From the NCBI RefSeq assembly GCF_019977195.1, contig NZ_AP024643.1, forward strand, positions 992,001 through 1,056,000: a stretch of 64,000 bases of DNA, in the 5' to 3' direction. Both the position numbers and the translations under genes were made by a program. Below the pieces are notes generated by a model. The model saw nothing but the letters and a program-made list of their open reading frames with translations. It was not told where the DNA came from and made no database searches. Positions 1 through 8,549 of this stretch are shown piece after piece; within the stretch, counting starts at the first letter, position 1; every line of letters starts with the position of its first letter. Source of the stretch: Arthrobacter sp. StoSoilA2. GTDB taxonomy: Bacteria > Actinomycetota > Actinomycetes > Actinomycetales > Micrococcaceae.

Positions 1-477
1 TACGCCGCTGCCAAGGCCGGGATCGTGGGCATGGTCCGCACCTGGGCACTGGAAATGAAGAAGGCCGGCGTCACGGTAAACTCCGTGATCCCAGTGGCCG
101 CCACTGCCATGACCAAGACCGTTCCGTACTTCCAGAAGGCCGTGGAGGCGGATGAACGTGGCGAGGCCATGCCGTCGTTCTTCCGTCACGACCTCGGATT
201 CGGAACCGCGGACGACGTCGCCGGGCTGATTGCGTTCCTGGCCTCTGATGAGGCTGCGGGCATCACCGGTCAGGCCATCGGCGCCGGCGGTGACCGGCTT
301 CAGGTCTGGACGCACCCGACCGCGGCAACCACCGAATACCGCGACGGCGGCTGGAGCTACGAGGCGCTGCGCGAAAACGCCGGCTCCCTCTTTGGCGCGG
401 ACGCGTTGCAGGGCTACGGCGAGGAATTCCTGCCGTTGCCCGCCGAACTGCAGCCCGAACCAGTACAGGCCCGCTGA
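1..477 (+). CDS. phdB: SDR-family 3-hydroxyacyl-CoA dehydrogenase, 5' end outside window
   Basis: The frame is open from base 1 and starts exactly at a YAAAK active-site motif (Tyr and Lys of the short-chain dehydrogenase/reductase family), so the N-terminal Rossmann half lies upstream of the window. The next 150 residues match the SDR C-terminal half, with VNSVIP and a GITGQ strand near the end. The stop at 475-477 is 2 bases before the next ATG. In the phenylpropanoid (phd/cou) pathway an SDR oxidises the 3-hydroxyacyl-CoA made by the hydratase to the 3-oxoacyl-CoA. The symbol is inferred from the gene set of the operon, not from sequence identity; a generic 3-oxoacyl reductase is possible. 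Confidence 0.75.
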   Translation, partial: YAAAKAGIVGMVRTWALEMKKAGVTVNSVIPVAATAMTKTVPYFQKAVEADERGEAMPSFFRHDLGFGTADDVAGLIAFLASDEAAGITGQAIGAGGDRLQVWTHPTAATTEYRDGGWSYEALRENAGSLFGADALQGYGEEFLPLPAELQPEPVQAR

Positions 478-479
478 TC

Positions 480-1367
480 ATGACCCGGTACGAACCTGGC
501 ATCGACGCCGCCAAGCTCGATGCGATCGACATGCACGTCCACCTTGAGGTGGACAGTTGCGGCCACGGATCGCTTCCGGACGCGCTTACTGAGGCCTCCG
601 CGAAGTACTTCAAGGCCGAGGACCGGACGCCGTCGTTGGACAAGATTGCCGCGATGTACCGCGAACTGAACATGGCCGCCGTCGTCTTTACCGTGGACGC
701 CCGGACCCAGCTCAAGCACGAACCCAACAGCATCCCGGAGCTGATCGCCGGCGCCGCGCGCCACAATGATGTGCTCATTCCGTTCGGCAGCGTTGACCCG
801 CGCACGGGGGAGGACGCAATCGCCGGGGCCAAGCACCAAGCCATTGAGCTTGGAGCCCGCGGCTTCAAGTTCCACCCCTCGCTGCAGGGCTTTGATCCGT
901 CCAACGAGCAGTTCTACCCACTGTGGGAAACGCTGCAGGAACTGGGGCTGCCGACAATTTTCCACACGGGCCAGAACGGCATGGGCGCGGGGCTTCCCGG
1001 CGGGTACGGCATCAAGCTGGCATTCTCCAACCCGCTGCTGCTGGATGCTGTGGCGGCGGATTTCCCGGGCCTGCAGATCATCATGGCCCACCCATCGGTG
1101 CCCTGGCAGGACGAGGCCAACTCCATCGCCACGCACAAGTCCAACGTGTTTATCGATCTGTCCGGGTGGTCGCCCAAGTACTTCCCGGAGTCCCTGGTTC
1201 GCCTTTCAAACTCGGTGCTCCAGGACAAGGTGCTGTTCGGCACGGACTTCCCACTCATCACTCCGCAGAAATGGCTCGGCGCGTTTGAGGATCTTCCCCT
1301 GAAGGACGAGGTTCGTCCGAAGATTCTCAAGGAGAACGCTGTCCGGCTGCTCGGTTTGGATGGTTGA
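480..1367 (+). CDS. phdC: Amidohydrolase-family metal-dependent hydrolase (PhdC/CouO-like)
   Basis: A 295-residue protein of the amidohydrolase_2 family. It has the N-terminal metal motif HVH (His19, His21), RGFKFHPS in the middle, IFHTGQNG, IIMAHPS and the late Asp in LFGTDFP, all typical of this TIM-barrel fold. In phd/cou clusters the amidohydrolase-like enzyme cleaves the 3-oxo intermediate, releasing the hydroxybenzoate unit. It starts 2 bases after the SDR stop and its 3' end overlaps the acyl-CoA dehydrogenase, so the three are co-transcribed. Other members of the fold are decarboxylases (ACMSD-like), so the reaction is inferred from context. Confidence 0.75.
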   Translation: MTRYEPGIDAAKLDAIDMHVHLEVDSCGHGSLPDALTEASAKYFKAEDRTPSLDKIAAMYRELNMAAVVFTVDARTQLKHEPNSIPELIAGAARHNDVLIPFGSVDPRTGEDAIAGAKHQAIELGARGFKFHPSLQGFDPSNEQFYPLWETLQELGLPTIFHTGQNGMGAGLPGGYGIKLAFSNPLLLDAVAADFPGLQIIMAHPSVPWQDEANSIATHKSNVFIDLSGWSPKYFPESLVRLSNSVLQDKVLFGTDFPLITPQKWLGAFEDLPLKDEVRPKILKENAVRLLGLDG

Positions 1368-2565
1368 GATGTCCACCACGGCGTTGGAACAACGGCTTTA
1401 CGCCGCTGCTGATTGGTATGACTCCGAATCCCTCCTCACGGACGACGAACGCCACGTCCTGGCCCGGCTCCGGGATTTCCTTTCGCAGGAGGCCAAGCCG
1501 TTGCTGGCCGATTATTGGGAGCGGGGCGAGTTCCCGGAGCAGTTGGCGCAGCCTTTAATCGATCTCAACCTCATGGAACCGTTCGAGGCGCCCGCCCGGG
1601 GAATTTACCACGGCTTCCGGATCTTCGAACTTGCCCGAACTGATGCTTCCCTGGCCACTTGGTACACAGCCCAAGCCGGGCTGTTCCGTACAGCCATCCG
1701 GGTCGGTGCTTCCGAGCCCCAACAAAAGGAATGGATGCCAAAGGTTATCGACTTCTCGCTCAAAGGCGTCTTCTCGCTGACCGAGCCGGAGCACGGCTCG
1801 GACATCGCCGGAGGGCTGTCCACCACAGTGCGCTTTGATGCAGATCTCGACGGCGGCAGCTGGGTTTTGGAAGGCGCGAAGCGTTGGATCGGGGGAGCCT
1901 CAACTGCCGACGTGCTGTGCGTGTTCGCCCGGGATGTAGCAGATGGGCAGGTCAAAGCGTTCTTGGTGGACCGCACCGCGCCCGGGGTCAGCCTGGCGAA
2001 GATCGGCGGCAAGACGTCATTGCGGATGATGCAGAACGCCCACATCACCCTGGAAAACGTCCGGGTTCCAGAGGCCATGCGCCTTCACAACGTGAACTCG
2101 TTCAAGGATGTGGCTGCCATGCTCCGGGCGATGCGCTCGGATGTTGCATGGATCGCCACCGGCATCCAAGCCGGCGCGTTCGAAGCAGCGCTGGCATACG
2201 TCAACGAACGCCAACAGTTCGGACGCCCATTGGGGTCCTTCCAGTTGGTGCAGGAGAAGTTGGCCCGCATGCTCGGAAGCATTACGGCTTCGATCTCGCT
2301 CGTGGTCCGGCTAACGGAACAACAGAGCAGTGGAATCTACCGGGACCAGGATTCAGCCCTGGCGAAAATGCAGACCAGTTTGTTCATGCGTGAAACCGTC
2401 GCGCTCGCCCGCGAAGTGGTGGGCGGCAACGGCATCACACTCGCCTCCGACGTCGCCCGGTTCCATGCCGACGCCGAAGCCGTCTATTCCTACGAGGGCA
2501 CCCACGAAATCAACGCCCTGATCGTCGGCCGCGCCCTCACGGGCGCCAGTGCCTTTACCAGATAG
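1360..2565 (+). CDS. phdD: Acyl-CoA dehydrogenase (PhdD-like)
   Basis: A 401-residue flavoprotein with the full acyl-CoA dehydrogenase architecture: helical N-terminal domain, middle beta domain with the FAD/substrate motif FSLTEPEHGSD, and C-terminal helical domain ending in YEGTHEIN, whose first Glu (about residue 379) is the expected catalytic base, as in glutaryl-CoA dehydrogenases. In a phenylpropanoid operon it would oxidise aryl-propionyl-CoA to the cinnamoyl-CoA, letting dihydro-compounds enter the pathway. The ATG at 1360 overlaps the previous gene by 8 bases; an in-frame ATG at 1369 (preceded by GGTTGAG) is an equally good start. Confidence 0.8.
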   Translation: MVEMSTTALEQRLYAAADWYDSESLLTDDERHVLARLRDFLSQEAKPLLADYWERGEFPEQLAQPLIDLNLMEPFEAPARGIYHGFRIFELARTDASLATWYTAQAGLFRTAIRVGASEPQQKEWMPKVIDFSLKGVFSLTEPEHGSDIAGGLSTTVRFDADLDGGSWVLEGAKRWIGGASTADVLCVFARDVADGQVKAFLVDRTAPGVSLAKIGGKTSLRMMQNAHITLENVRVPEAMRLHNVNSFKDVAAMLRAMRSDVAWIATGIQAGAFEAALAYVNERQQFGRPLGSFQLVQEKLARMLGSITASISLVVRLTEQQSSGIYRDQDSALAKMQTSLFMRETVALAREVVGGNGITLASDVARFHADAEAVYSYEGTHEINALIVGRALTGASAFTR

Positions 2566-2626
2566 TCCAGCGCCTTCACCCACTGACCCCACTTTTTTAT
2601 CTATCAACAACTACCAGGAGGCAACG

Positions 2627-3082
2627 ATGCCCAATCTCGTCGTCGATTTCGACACCCTGCCCACCATGACCGGCAAGGACCTAGGCACTACCGATTACCG
2701 CGAAATCACGCAGCAGCAGATCAACCTGTTCGCTGATGCCACGGACGATCAGCAATGGATCCACGTTGATCCCGAGCGCGCCAAGGACGGCCCGTTCGGT
2801 GCGCCCATCGCCCACGGTTTCCTGACGCTTTCCCTGATCATCCCGTTCTGGGGCGAGCTGTTCGACGTCGACGGCGTCACCACCAAACTGAACTACGGCC
2901 TGGACAAAGTGCGCTTCACTTCCCCGGTCAAGGTGGGCTCCAAGGTGCGCATGCAGGCCACTATCGCCGAAGTCACCGAGGTCAAGGGCGGCGCCCAGAT
3001 CAAGGTCAACGCCACCATCGAGATCGAAGGCCAGGAACGCCCCGCCGTCGTGGCCGAGTTCCTCGCCCGCTTCTACAAGTAG
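2627..3082 (+). CDS. phdE: MaoC-like enoyl-CoA hydratase (PhdE-like)
   Basis: A 151-residue single hot-dog domain of the MaoC/hydratase-2 family. The hydratase motif ATDDQQWIHVD gives the catalytic Asp41 and His46, followed by the GAPIAHGFLTLSL helix. It would hydrate the aryl-acrylyl-CoA. An open frame extends upstream to 2549, but the ATG at 2627 follows a strong AGGAGG (2616-2621) at proper spacing and gives the usual family length, so it is chosen. It lies 61 bases after the dehydrogenase. Confidence 0.85.
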   Translation: MPNLVVDFDTLPTMTGKDLGTTDYREITQQQINLFADATDDQQWIHVDPERAKDGPFGAPIAHGFLTLSLIIPFWGELFDVDGVTTKLNYGLDKVRFTSPVKVGSKVRMQATIAEVTEVKGGAQIKVNATIEIEGQERPAVVAEFLARFYK

Positions 3083-3134
3083 GAACCCCGTTTTACAAGA
3101 AAGACTCCCCACCCCTCCTCCCCAAGGAACAGCC

Positions 3135-4460
3135 ATGTCAGGACACACTGCGCTCGCACCTCTGAGCACGGCCGCCAAGCGCAAAGAAGCGCGCACGGTC
3201 ATCTTGTCCAGCTATCTGGGCAGCACCATCGAGTTCTACGACTTCCTGCTGTACGCAACGGCCGCGGCCGTTGCCTTCCCCAAGGTCTTCTTCGCCGGCA
3301 CGGATGAATGGGTGGGCGTCGTCGCCGCCTACGCAACCTTCGCCGCCGGTTACGTAGCAAGACCCTTGGGCGGCATCATCTTCGGCCACTTCGGTGACCG
3401 GATCGGCCGCAAGGGCATGCTCATCGTGTCCATGGCAATGATGGGCATCGCCTCCACGCTCATCGGCCTGATTCCCGGCGCCAGCGTGATCGGCCCGTGG
3501 GGTGCGGTCATCCTGGTGGTCCTGCGGGTCTGCCAGGGCATCGCGGTTGGTGGCGAATGGGGCGGGGCCGCGCTGATGGCGCTGGAGCACTCCGATCCCA
3601 AGCGACGTGGCTTCGCGGCATCGTTCGTCAATGCCGGTGCGCCTACCGGAGCCGTGCTTGGCACCGTAGTGATGGGCATCTTCTCAGCACTGCCGCAGGA
3701 CGCCTTCCTGGCGTGGGGATGGCGGGTGCCGTTCCTGCTGTCCTTCGTTCTCCTGATTGTGGGCATGTTCGTTCGGCTGCGAGTCTCGGAAAGCCCGATT
3801 TTCGCCGAGGCAGTAGCCAAGGAAGATACCCAAACCACCAAGCGCAAGATCCCGCTGCTTGAAGTGCTGCGCCGCCCCAAGGCATTGATCATGATCATGT
3901 TCGCAGGTGCCGCGGGATTCGGCCTTCAAGTTGTGCTGCCCACATTCTCCGTGACCTACGCAGTGTCCAAGGGTGCACCCCAACAGGGCGTGCTTTATGC
4001 GTTCGCGGGAGCCTCGGCCATCTCCATCGTGTTCGTTCTTCTAGGCGGTAGGCTGTCCGACAGATTCGGGCGGCGGCCGGTCATGGTGACGGGCTTGGCG
4101 TTGTTCATCGCCTACCTGTTCCCCATGTTCGGGATGCTCGGTTCCGGGAATGTCGGCCTGATCTTCCTGGCCTTCACTGTGGCGCTCGTCCTGCACTCGT
4201 CCCTGTACGGGCCACTGGCAGCGTTTGTGTCGGAGCAGTTTGGGACCACGTCCCGCTACACCGGTGCCGCCGTCGGATACCAGTTGGCCACGCTGATAGG
4301 TGCCGGCTTCACCCCCGGCATCATCGCAGGCCTGTACAAGGACTCCGGCCAGAGCATCGTCCCCGTGGTGGTGTTCCTGTCAGTCATGGCACTGGTGTCG
4401 ATTGTGTTCATCCTGCTGACGCGGGAGTCTAAGAATAACGACCTCACTTCGGTCAGTTAG
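3135..4460 (+). CDS. phdT: MHS-family MFS transporter (PhdT-like)
   Basis: A 441-residue polytopic membrane protein with 12 predicted hydrophobic segments. The MFS signature GDRIGRKGM sits in the cytoplasmic loop after TM2, with a related copy SDRFGRRPVMV in the second half. The N-terminal STIEFYDFLLYA segment and the overall size match the metabolite:H+ symporter (MHS) group that imports aromatic and other organic acids. Lying between the hydratase and the CoA ligase, it is the likely importer of the hydroxycinnamate substrate. Starts at ATG 3135 after AAGGAACAG. Confidence 0.8.
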   Translation: MSGHTALAPLSTAAKRKEARTVILSSYLGSTIEFYDFLLYATAAAVAFPKVFFAGTDEWVGVVAAYATFAAGYVARPLGGIIFGHFGDRIGRKGMLIVSMAMMGIASTLIGLIPGASVIGPWGAVILVVLRVCQGIAVGGEWGGAALMALEHSDPKRRGFAASFVNAGAPTGAVLGTVVMGIFSALPQDAFLAWGWRVPFLLSFVLLIVGMFVRLRVSESPIFAEAVAKEDTQTTKRKIPLLEVLRRPKALIMIMFAGAAGFGLQVVLPTFSVTYAVSKGAPQQGVLYAFAGASAISIVFVLLGGRLSDRFGRRPVMVTGLALFIAYLFPMFGMLGSGNVGLIFLAFTVALVLHSSLYGPLAAFVSEQFGTTSRYTGAAVGYQLATLIGAGFTPGIIAGLYKDSGQSIVPVVVFLSVMALVSIVFILLTRESKNNDLTSVS

Positions 4461-4473
4461 GAGCACTGCAAAC

Positions 4474-6024
4474 ATGGACAACAACGGAGTTGGTTCCTGG
4501 CTGCACCGTCGCCGGATCAAGTCGGGACCCAAGACGGCACTCATATCCGGGGCACGCACGCTGAGCTACGGCGAACTCGCCGACCGGACAGACCGGCTGG
4601 CAAACGCCCTCAAGGACAGGGGAGTGGCCAAGGGAGACAGAGTCGCTTTCCTCGGCGAGAATCATCCTTCCTTCGTGGAGACCTTCTTCGCCTGTGGGCT
4701 GCTCGGCGCGATCTTCGTCCCGCTGAACACCCGGCTCGCCGCCCCCGAATTGCAGTTCCAACTTCAGGACTCCGGGTCACGGCTCCTGGTCAACGCCGAG
4801 GCATTGGAGACCCTGGCGACCTCTGCCGTCGAAGAAACCCCGGTGACCCATCGCCTGGTGGTGGCCGCCGACGACGCCACGGAAGTTTCCCCTGCAAAGC
4901 TGCCATCCGGCGTCGAACGCTATGACGAAGTGCTTCAAGCGGCAGCCTCGACGCCGCAGGACGAGGCCGTCAGCCTGGACGACGGCGCCATGATCCTTTA
5001 CACCTCAGGAACCACCGGCAAGCCCAAGGGCGCCCTGCTGACGCACGGGAACATCACCTGGAACTGCATCAACACCGTAGTGGACATGGACCTGAACCGG
5101 AACGACGTCGCCCTGATGATCTCGCCACTGTTCCACGTGGCCTCTTTGGACATGGGTTTGCTGCCCATGCTGCTCAAGGGAGCAACGGTGGTGCTGGAAA
5201 CCAAGTTCGAGGCCGGCAAGGTGCTGGGACTCATCGGGCAACATGGGGTCACCACGCTCAACGGAGTCCCCACCACGTTCCAGATGCTCTGCGACCATCC
5301 TGAATGGCCGACGGCGGACCTTGGCTCCCTGGACAAGCTCACCTGTGGTGGTTCGGCGGTTCCTCGGCGGGTCCTGGATGCCTACGAGGAGCGCGGCATT
5401 GGCTTCACGAGTTGTTACGGCATGACTGAGACGGCGCCCGGAGCCACCATGCTGCCTGTGTCAAGGTCCAAGGACAAAGCTGGATCTGCTGGCTTGCCCC
5501 AGTTCTTCACCGACGTCCGCATCACCGATCCCTTGGGCGGGCCCACGCCTGCCGGGCACGTCGGTGAGATCCAGATCTCCGGGCCCAACGTGATCAAGGA
5601 GTACTGGAACCGCCCTGACGCCACGGCGGAAAGCTACGCTGATGCCCGCTGGTTCCGGTCCGGCGACATGGGCTTCCAAGACGACGAGGGCTTCCTGTTC
5701 ATTTCGGACCGCATGAAGGACATGATCATTTCAGGTGGCGAGAACATCTACCCTGCGGAAGTCGAAGCCGCGATCGCCGAACTCGATTCCGTGGGGAGCG
5801 TCGCTGTGATCGGCATCGAGGACCCCAAATGGGGCGAGGTGCCGCGAGCCATCGTCACCCTGCGGGAGGGTGCCTCGCTCAGCGAAGAGCAGCTGCGCTC
5901 GCACCTGGAAGGGCGGCTTGCGCGCTACAAGATTCCCAAATCCGTAGTGTTCGTTGACGAAATGCCGCGAACGGCCAGCGGGAAGATCCGCAAAATGGAG
6001 CTACGAAAGCAATTCGCGTCCTGA
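4474..6024 (+). CDS. phdA: Acyl-CoA/aryl-CoA synthetase (PhdA-like)
   Basis: A 516-residue member of the ANL adenylate-forming family. It has the P-loop ILYTSGTTGKPKGA (about residue 174), the YGMTE adenine motif (about 315), SGDMGFQDDEGF and SDRMKDMIISGGENIYP (about 396-425), and the catalytic Lys in PRTASGKIRK near the C-terminus (about 500). It activates a carboxylic acid to its CoA thioester with ATP, the entry step for the other enzymes of this operon. The start follows TAGGAGCA 13 bases after the transporter stop. It is the last gene of the operon; repeats and a hairpin follow it. Confidence 0.8.
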   Translation: MDNNGVGSWLHRRRIKSGPKTALISGARTLSYGELADRTDRLANALKDRGVAKGDRVAFLGENHPSFVETFFACGLLGAIFVPLNTRLAAPELQFQLQDSGSRLLVNAEALETLATSAVEETPVTHRLVVAADDATEVSPAKLPSGVERYDEVLQAAASTPQDEAVSLDDGAMILYTSGTTGKPKGALLTHGNITWNCINTVVDMDLNRNDVALMISPLFHVASLDMGLLPMLLKGATVVLETKFEAGKVLGLIGQHGVTTLNGVPTTFQMLCDHPEWPTADLGSLDKLTCGGSAVPRRVLDAYEERGIGFTSCYGMTETAPGATMLPVSRSKDKAGSAGLPQFFTDVRITDPLGGPTPAGHVGEIQISGPNVIKEYWNRPDATAESYADARWFRSGDMGFQDDEGFLFISDRMKDMIISGGENIYPAEVEAAIAELDSVGSVAVIGIEDPKWGEVPRAIVTLREGASLSEEQLRSHLEGRLARYKIPKSVVFVDEMPRTASGKIRKMELRKQFAS

Positions 6025-6033
6025 CCCCGGTTG

Positions 6034-6126
6034 TTCTCTCACGTCTTGTTGTATGTGAGAGAACATCGGCTCTTAAGGGTTGGTATGTGAGAGAAGGTTG
6101 GCGCAAAAGGGTTGGTATGTGAGAGA
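6034..6126. repeat. 32-base-period array of GTATGTGAGAGA with an inverted half-copy
   Basis: GTATGTGAGAGA occurs at 6051-6062, 6083-6094 and 6115-6126, a spacing of exactly 32 bases. The last two sit in identical 20-mers (AAGGGTTGGTATGTGAGAGA at 6075-6094 and 6107-6126). An inverted copy TTCTCTCAC lies at 6034-6042 and can pair with the first GTGAGAGAA as a 9-bp hairpin just after the CoA ligase stop. The array could be terminator-derived, an intergenic repeat family or a protein-binding array; the sequence does not decide. Confidence 0.75.
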
Positions 6127-6281
6127 GGGATTGGGGCGACATAATCCGTCAACGGACTAAATCCCGGTTAATTTTGTCCATCGACCTGCATAAATACCGC
6201 GGAGAGCACTACGATGAGCAACGACTCTTCACAGAGTTTAGGTCTCACTGCATTATTCACACCTAACCCCGGGGGAACACC

Positions 6282-6776
6282 TTGAGTTACCAGCAACAGC
6301 CACAGCAAACCCAGCCGTATGGCGCACAGACCGGCGAACCGCCGCTGTGGGCTCCCTACTATGGCGCACCCATTGGCGCCGCCGTAAAGCGTTTCTTCAA
6401 GAAGTACACCGCCTTCACCGGCCGCGCGAGCCGCAGCGAATACTGGTGGGTGGCCCTCGCTTTGGGTGTCATCGGCCTCGTACTGCAGATCCTTACCGGC
6501 ATCCTCGGTGCTGCGGGTTCTACAGTCTCGGCAAACGGAACGGCAGTTCCCGGCCCGGGCGCAGTTGTAGGACTTATTTTGATCTTTGCGTTCTACCTGG
6601 CGGTACTCATTCCGTCCATTTCGTTGCTGGTCCGTCGTCTGCACGACGGCAACTTCAGCGGCTGGCTCGCCTTGCTCGGCCTCATTCCGTTCCTTGGCGG
6701 ACTCGCAATTCTGGTTCTCGCACTCCTGCCGTCCAACCCGGCCGGCCAGCGCTTCGACCAGCCCAGCGCTGTCTAG
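6282..6776 (+). CDS. DUF805 family membrane protein
   Basis: A 164-residue protein with a Gln/Pro/Tyr-rich cytoplasmic head (residues 1-30), then TGRASRSEYWW and three to four hydrophobic segments (about 48-72, 88-115, 122-150). RRLHDGNFSGW is the hallmark of DUF805. The start is TTG at 6282 after GGGGG. The function of the family is unknown. It stands alone, with the preceding repeat region carrying its promoter and a strong terminator following. Confidence 0.85.
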   Translation: MSYQQQPQQTQPYGAQTGEPPLWAPYYGAPIGAAVKRFFKKYTAFTGRASRSEYWWVALALGVIGLVLQILTGILGAAGSTVSANGTAVPGPGAVVGLILIFAFYLAVLIPSISLLVRRLHDGNFSGWLALLGLIPFLGGLAILVLALLPSNPAGQRFDQPSAV

Positions 6777-6793
6777 CACTTCACGCACTAAGT

Positions 6794-6827
6794 AAAAGGG
6801 GCGGCACGCGACGTGCCGCCCCTTTTT
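6794..6827 (+). terminator. Rho-independent terminator
   Basis: A perfect 15-bp stem (arms AAAAGGGGCGGCACG at 6794-6808 and its complement at 6812-6826) with a 3-base loop and a T run, 18 bases after the DUF805 stop. Confidence 0.95.
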
Positions 6828-6899
6828 ACGTGTCCGGGGAACCACTCCATGGAATGCTGTGGAGTGATGCGGACCAATCCCCACCGACGAGGAGTTCCC

Positions 6900-8117
6900 A
6901 TGTCTGCGAACATAACGCCGAAAAACATCAAACGCTGCGCGGTCATTGGTGGCGGGATCATCGGTGTGGCTGTTGCCCGGGAATTGGCCAACAAACTCGA
7001 CGGCGTCCAGGTCACCGTTTACGAAAAGGAAGACCAGCTCGCCAAGCACCAGACCGGCCACAACTCCGGGGTGGTCCATGCCGGGCTCTACTACGAACCC
7101 GGCGGGCTGAAGGCAACGCTGTGCCGCAGGGGTGTGGAACTGCTTCGCGAATTCTGTGCCACCACGGATCTGCCGTACGAGGCCTGCGGCAAGTTGGTGA
7201 TCGCCCAGACCCCCGAAGAGTCCAAGCGGCTGGAGAACATCTTCGCGCGGGCAACGGCCAATGGAGTGCCGGGCGCACGCATGCTGCGCGGTGACCAAAT
7301 ACGGGAGGTGGAGCCGAACGCCGTCGGGCTTTCTGCTTTGCACTCGCCGGAAACGGCGATCGTGGACTACAGGGCCATCACGAATGCGCTCGCCGACGAC
7401 GTCCGCAACGCAGGCGGACAGATCCGGCTTGGGCAGGAAGTCACCTCGCTGGAACAGCAGGGGAGCGGCGTCGTTGTCCACACGAAGGATGGGGGCGAGC
7501 ATTACGATCTTGTGGTGGCGTGCGCCGGGCTTCAATCCGACCGGTTGGCGAAAGCCACTGGAGAGCCCGCAACGCCGCGCATCGTTCCCTTCTTTGGGCA
7601 GTACTTCCTCCTTGGCAAGGAAAGCCGCGCAAAAGTCAGGGGCTTGATTTATCCGGTGCCGGACCCCAAGCATCCCTTCCTTGGTGTGCATCTCACCAAA
7701 AGGATCGACGGCGAAATGATGCTGGGTCCCAACGCTTTCATCTCCTTCGGGCGCGAGGCCTATTCGTGGAAGGACATCGATGTGCGCGACGTCCTGAATT
7801 ACACCCTGTTTCCAGGTTTCTGGAATTTTGCCCGGCAGAATGTGCCATCGGCGGTCCGCGAATTCCAGACCGTGGTCAGCCGGAAGAAGTTCATTAAGGA
7901 GGCCGTACGCTTTGTTCCGTCGTTGGAGGGTGCCACTGTTCTTCCCGGCACGCGCGGCGTCCGTGCGCAGGCCATGAATGCTGACGGTTCCCTGGTGGAT
8001 GATTTTGTGATTTCACGACGCCGGGACACGGTTTTGGTGCGGAATGCACCGTCACCTGGGGCTACGTCGTCGATGGCGATTGCGGAGTACGTCGTGCAGC
8101 AGGCTCTGCAGGACTAA
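6900..8117 (+). CDS. lhgO: L-2-hydroxyglutarate oxidase
   Basis: A 405-residue FAD-dependent oxidoreductase of the DAO superfamily. The N-terminal dinucleotide-binding motif CAVIGGGIIGVAVAREL is followed by the LhgO-typical HNSGVVHAGLYYEPGG and, late, PSPGATSSMAIAEYV. It oxidises L-2-hydroxyglutarate to 2-oxoglutarate, a metabolite-repair or lysine-catabolism reaction. The open frame begins at 6813 inside the terminator; ATG 6900, after GAGGAG, is the start that gives the family N-terminus. Confidence 0.88.
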   Translation: MSANITPKNIKRCAVIGGGIIGVAVARELANKLDGVQVTVYEKEDQLAKHQTGHNSGVVHAGLYYEPGGLKATLCRRGVELLREFCATTDLPYEACGKLVIAQTPEESKRLENIFARATANGVPGARMLRGDQIREVEPNAVGLSALHSPETAIVDYRAITNALADDVRNAGGQIRLGQEVTSLEQQGSGVVVHTKDGGEHYDLVVACAGLQSDRLAKATGEPATPRIVPFFGQYFLLGKESRAKVRGLIYPVPDPKHPFLGVHLTKRIDGEMMLGPNAFISFGREAYSWKDIDVRDVLNYTLFPGFWNFARQNVPSAVREFQTVVSRKKFIKEAVRFVPSLEGATVLPGTRGVRAQAMNADGSLVDDFVISRRRDTVLVRNAPSPGATSSMAIAEYVVQQALQD

Positions 8118-8549
8118 ATGCAGAAAAGGGGAAGTTAACAAGCCCGTGACCCTGCAGAAACCGGCCCCACATGACGTGTGGATACCTTTGCCGCATGAAA
8201 GCATCATGGTTGGCCGGACATATCGCGAAGATTGGCTCCAGGATCGGCGAATGGATTGAGGCCGCATACGTCCTGGATTGTGTGGAACCCGTAAACGATC
8301 CCGGGGGCCAAGGGGCTCAGGGGCGCCCCGCTGATTGGACGTGGTTGCCGGCGCTTAGCGGGGTTACGGTCGCCAGTGCGCAGGCCATTCAATCCCACTC
8401 GGGAATGGTCCGCCGTAACCCCTAAAGGTTCGCTTGAAAGCTGCTGAATGTTGTTTTGGGCACACTTTTCGTCCAACGCGGATGCTATGCCCTAAACTGC
8501 TTCACTGAGGTGCCTGAAATGGCACTATGCAGCAACGAAAGCGAACCCA
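8118..8549. other. Intergenic region with a long hairpin, no convincing gene
   Basis: Between lhgO and the DUF4193 gene. Open frames here lack a credible ribosome site and family character. The visible structure is an inverted repeat: GGGGTTACGG (8360-8369) pairs with CCGTAACCCC (8413-8422), and inside it CCATTC (8385-8390) pairs with GAATGG (8403-8408). The roughly 125 bases after it should hold the DUF4193 promoter. Confidence 0.55.

Noticed and set aside
6034..6126. CRISPR-like array
   Set aside because: Repeats of about 20 bases with 12-base spacers, only three units, degenerate first unit and no cas genes; spacers are too short for CRISPR.
6168..7691. 507-codon open frame on the - strand
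   Set aside because: Covers DUF805 and lhgO on the other strand and would run through the perfect terminator at 6794-6827; no recognisable domain.
8171..8425. 84-codon open frame between lhgO and DUF4193
   Set aside because: No ribosome site, and its 3' part lies in the hairpin at 8360-8422; protein has no pattern I can recognise.
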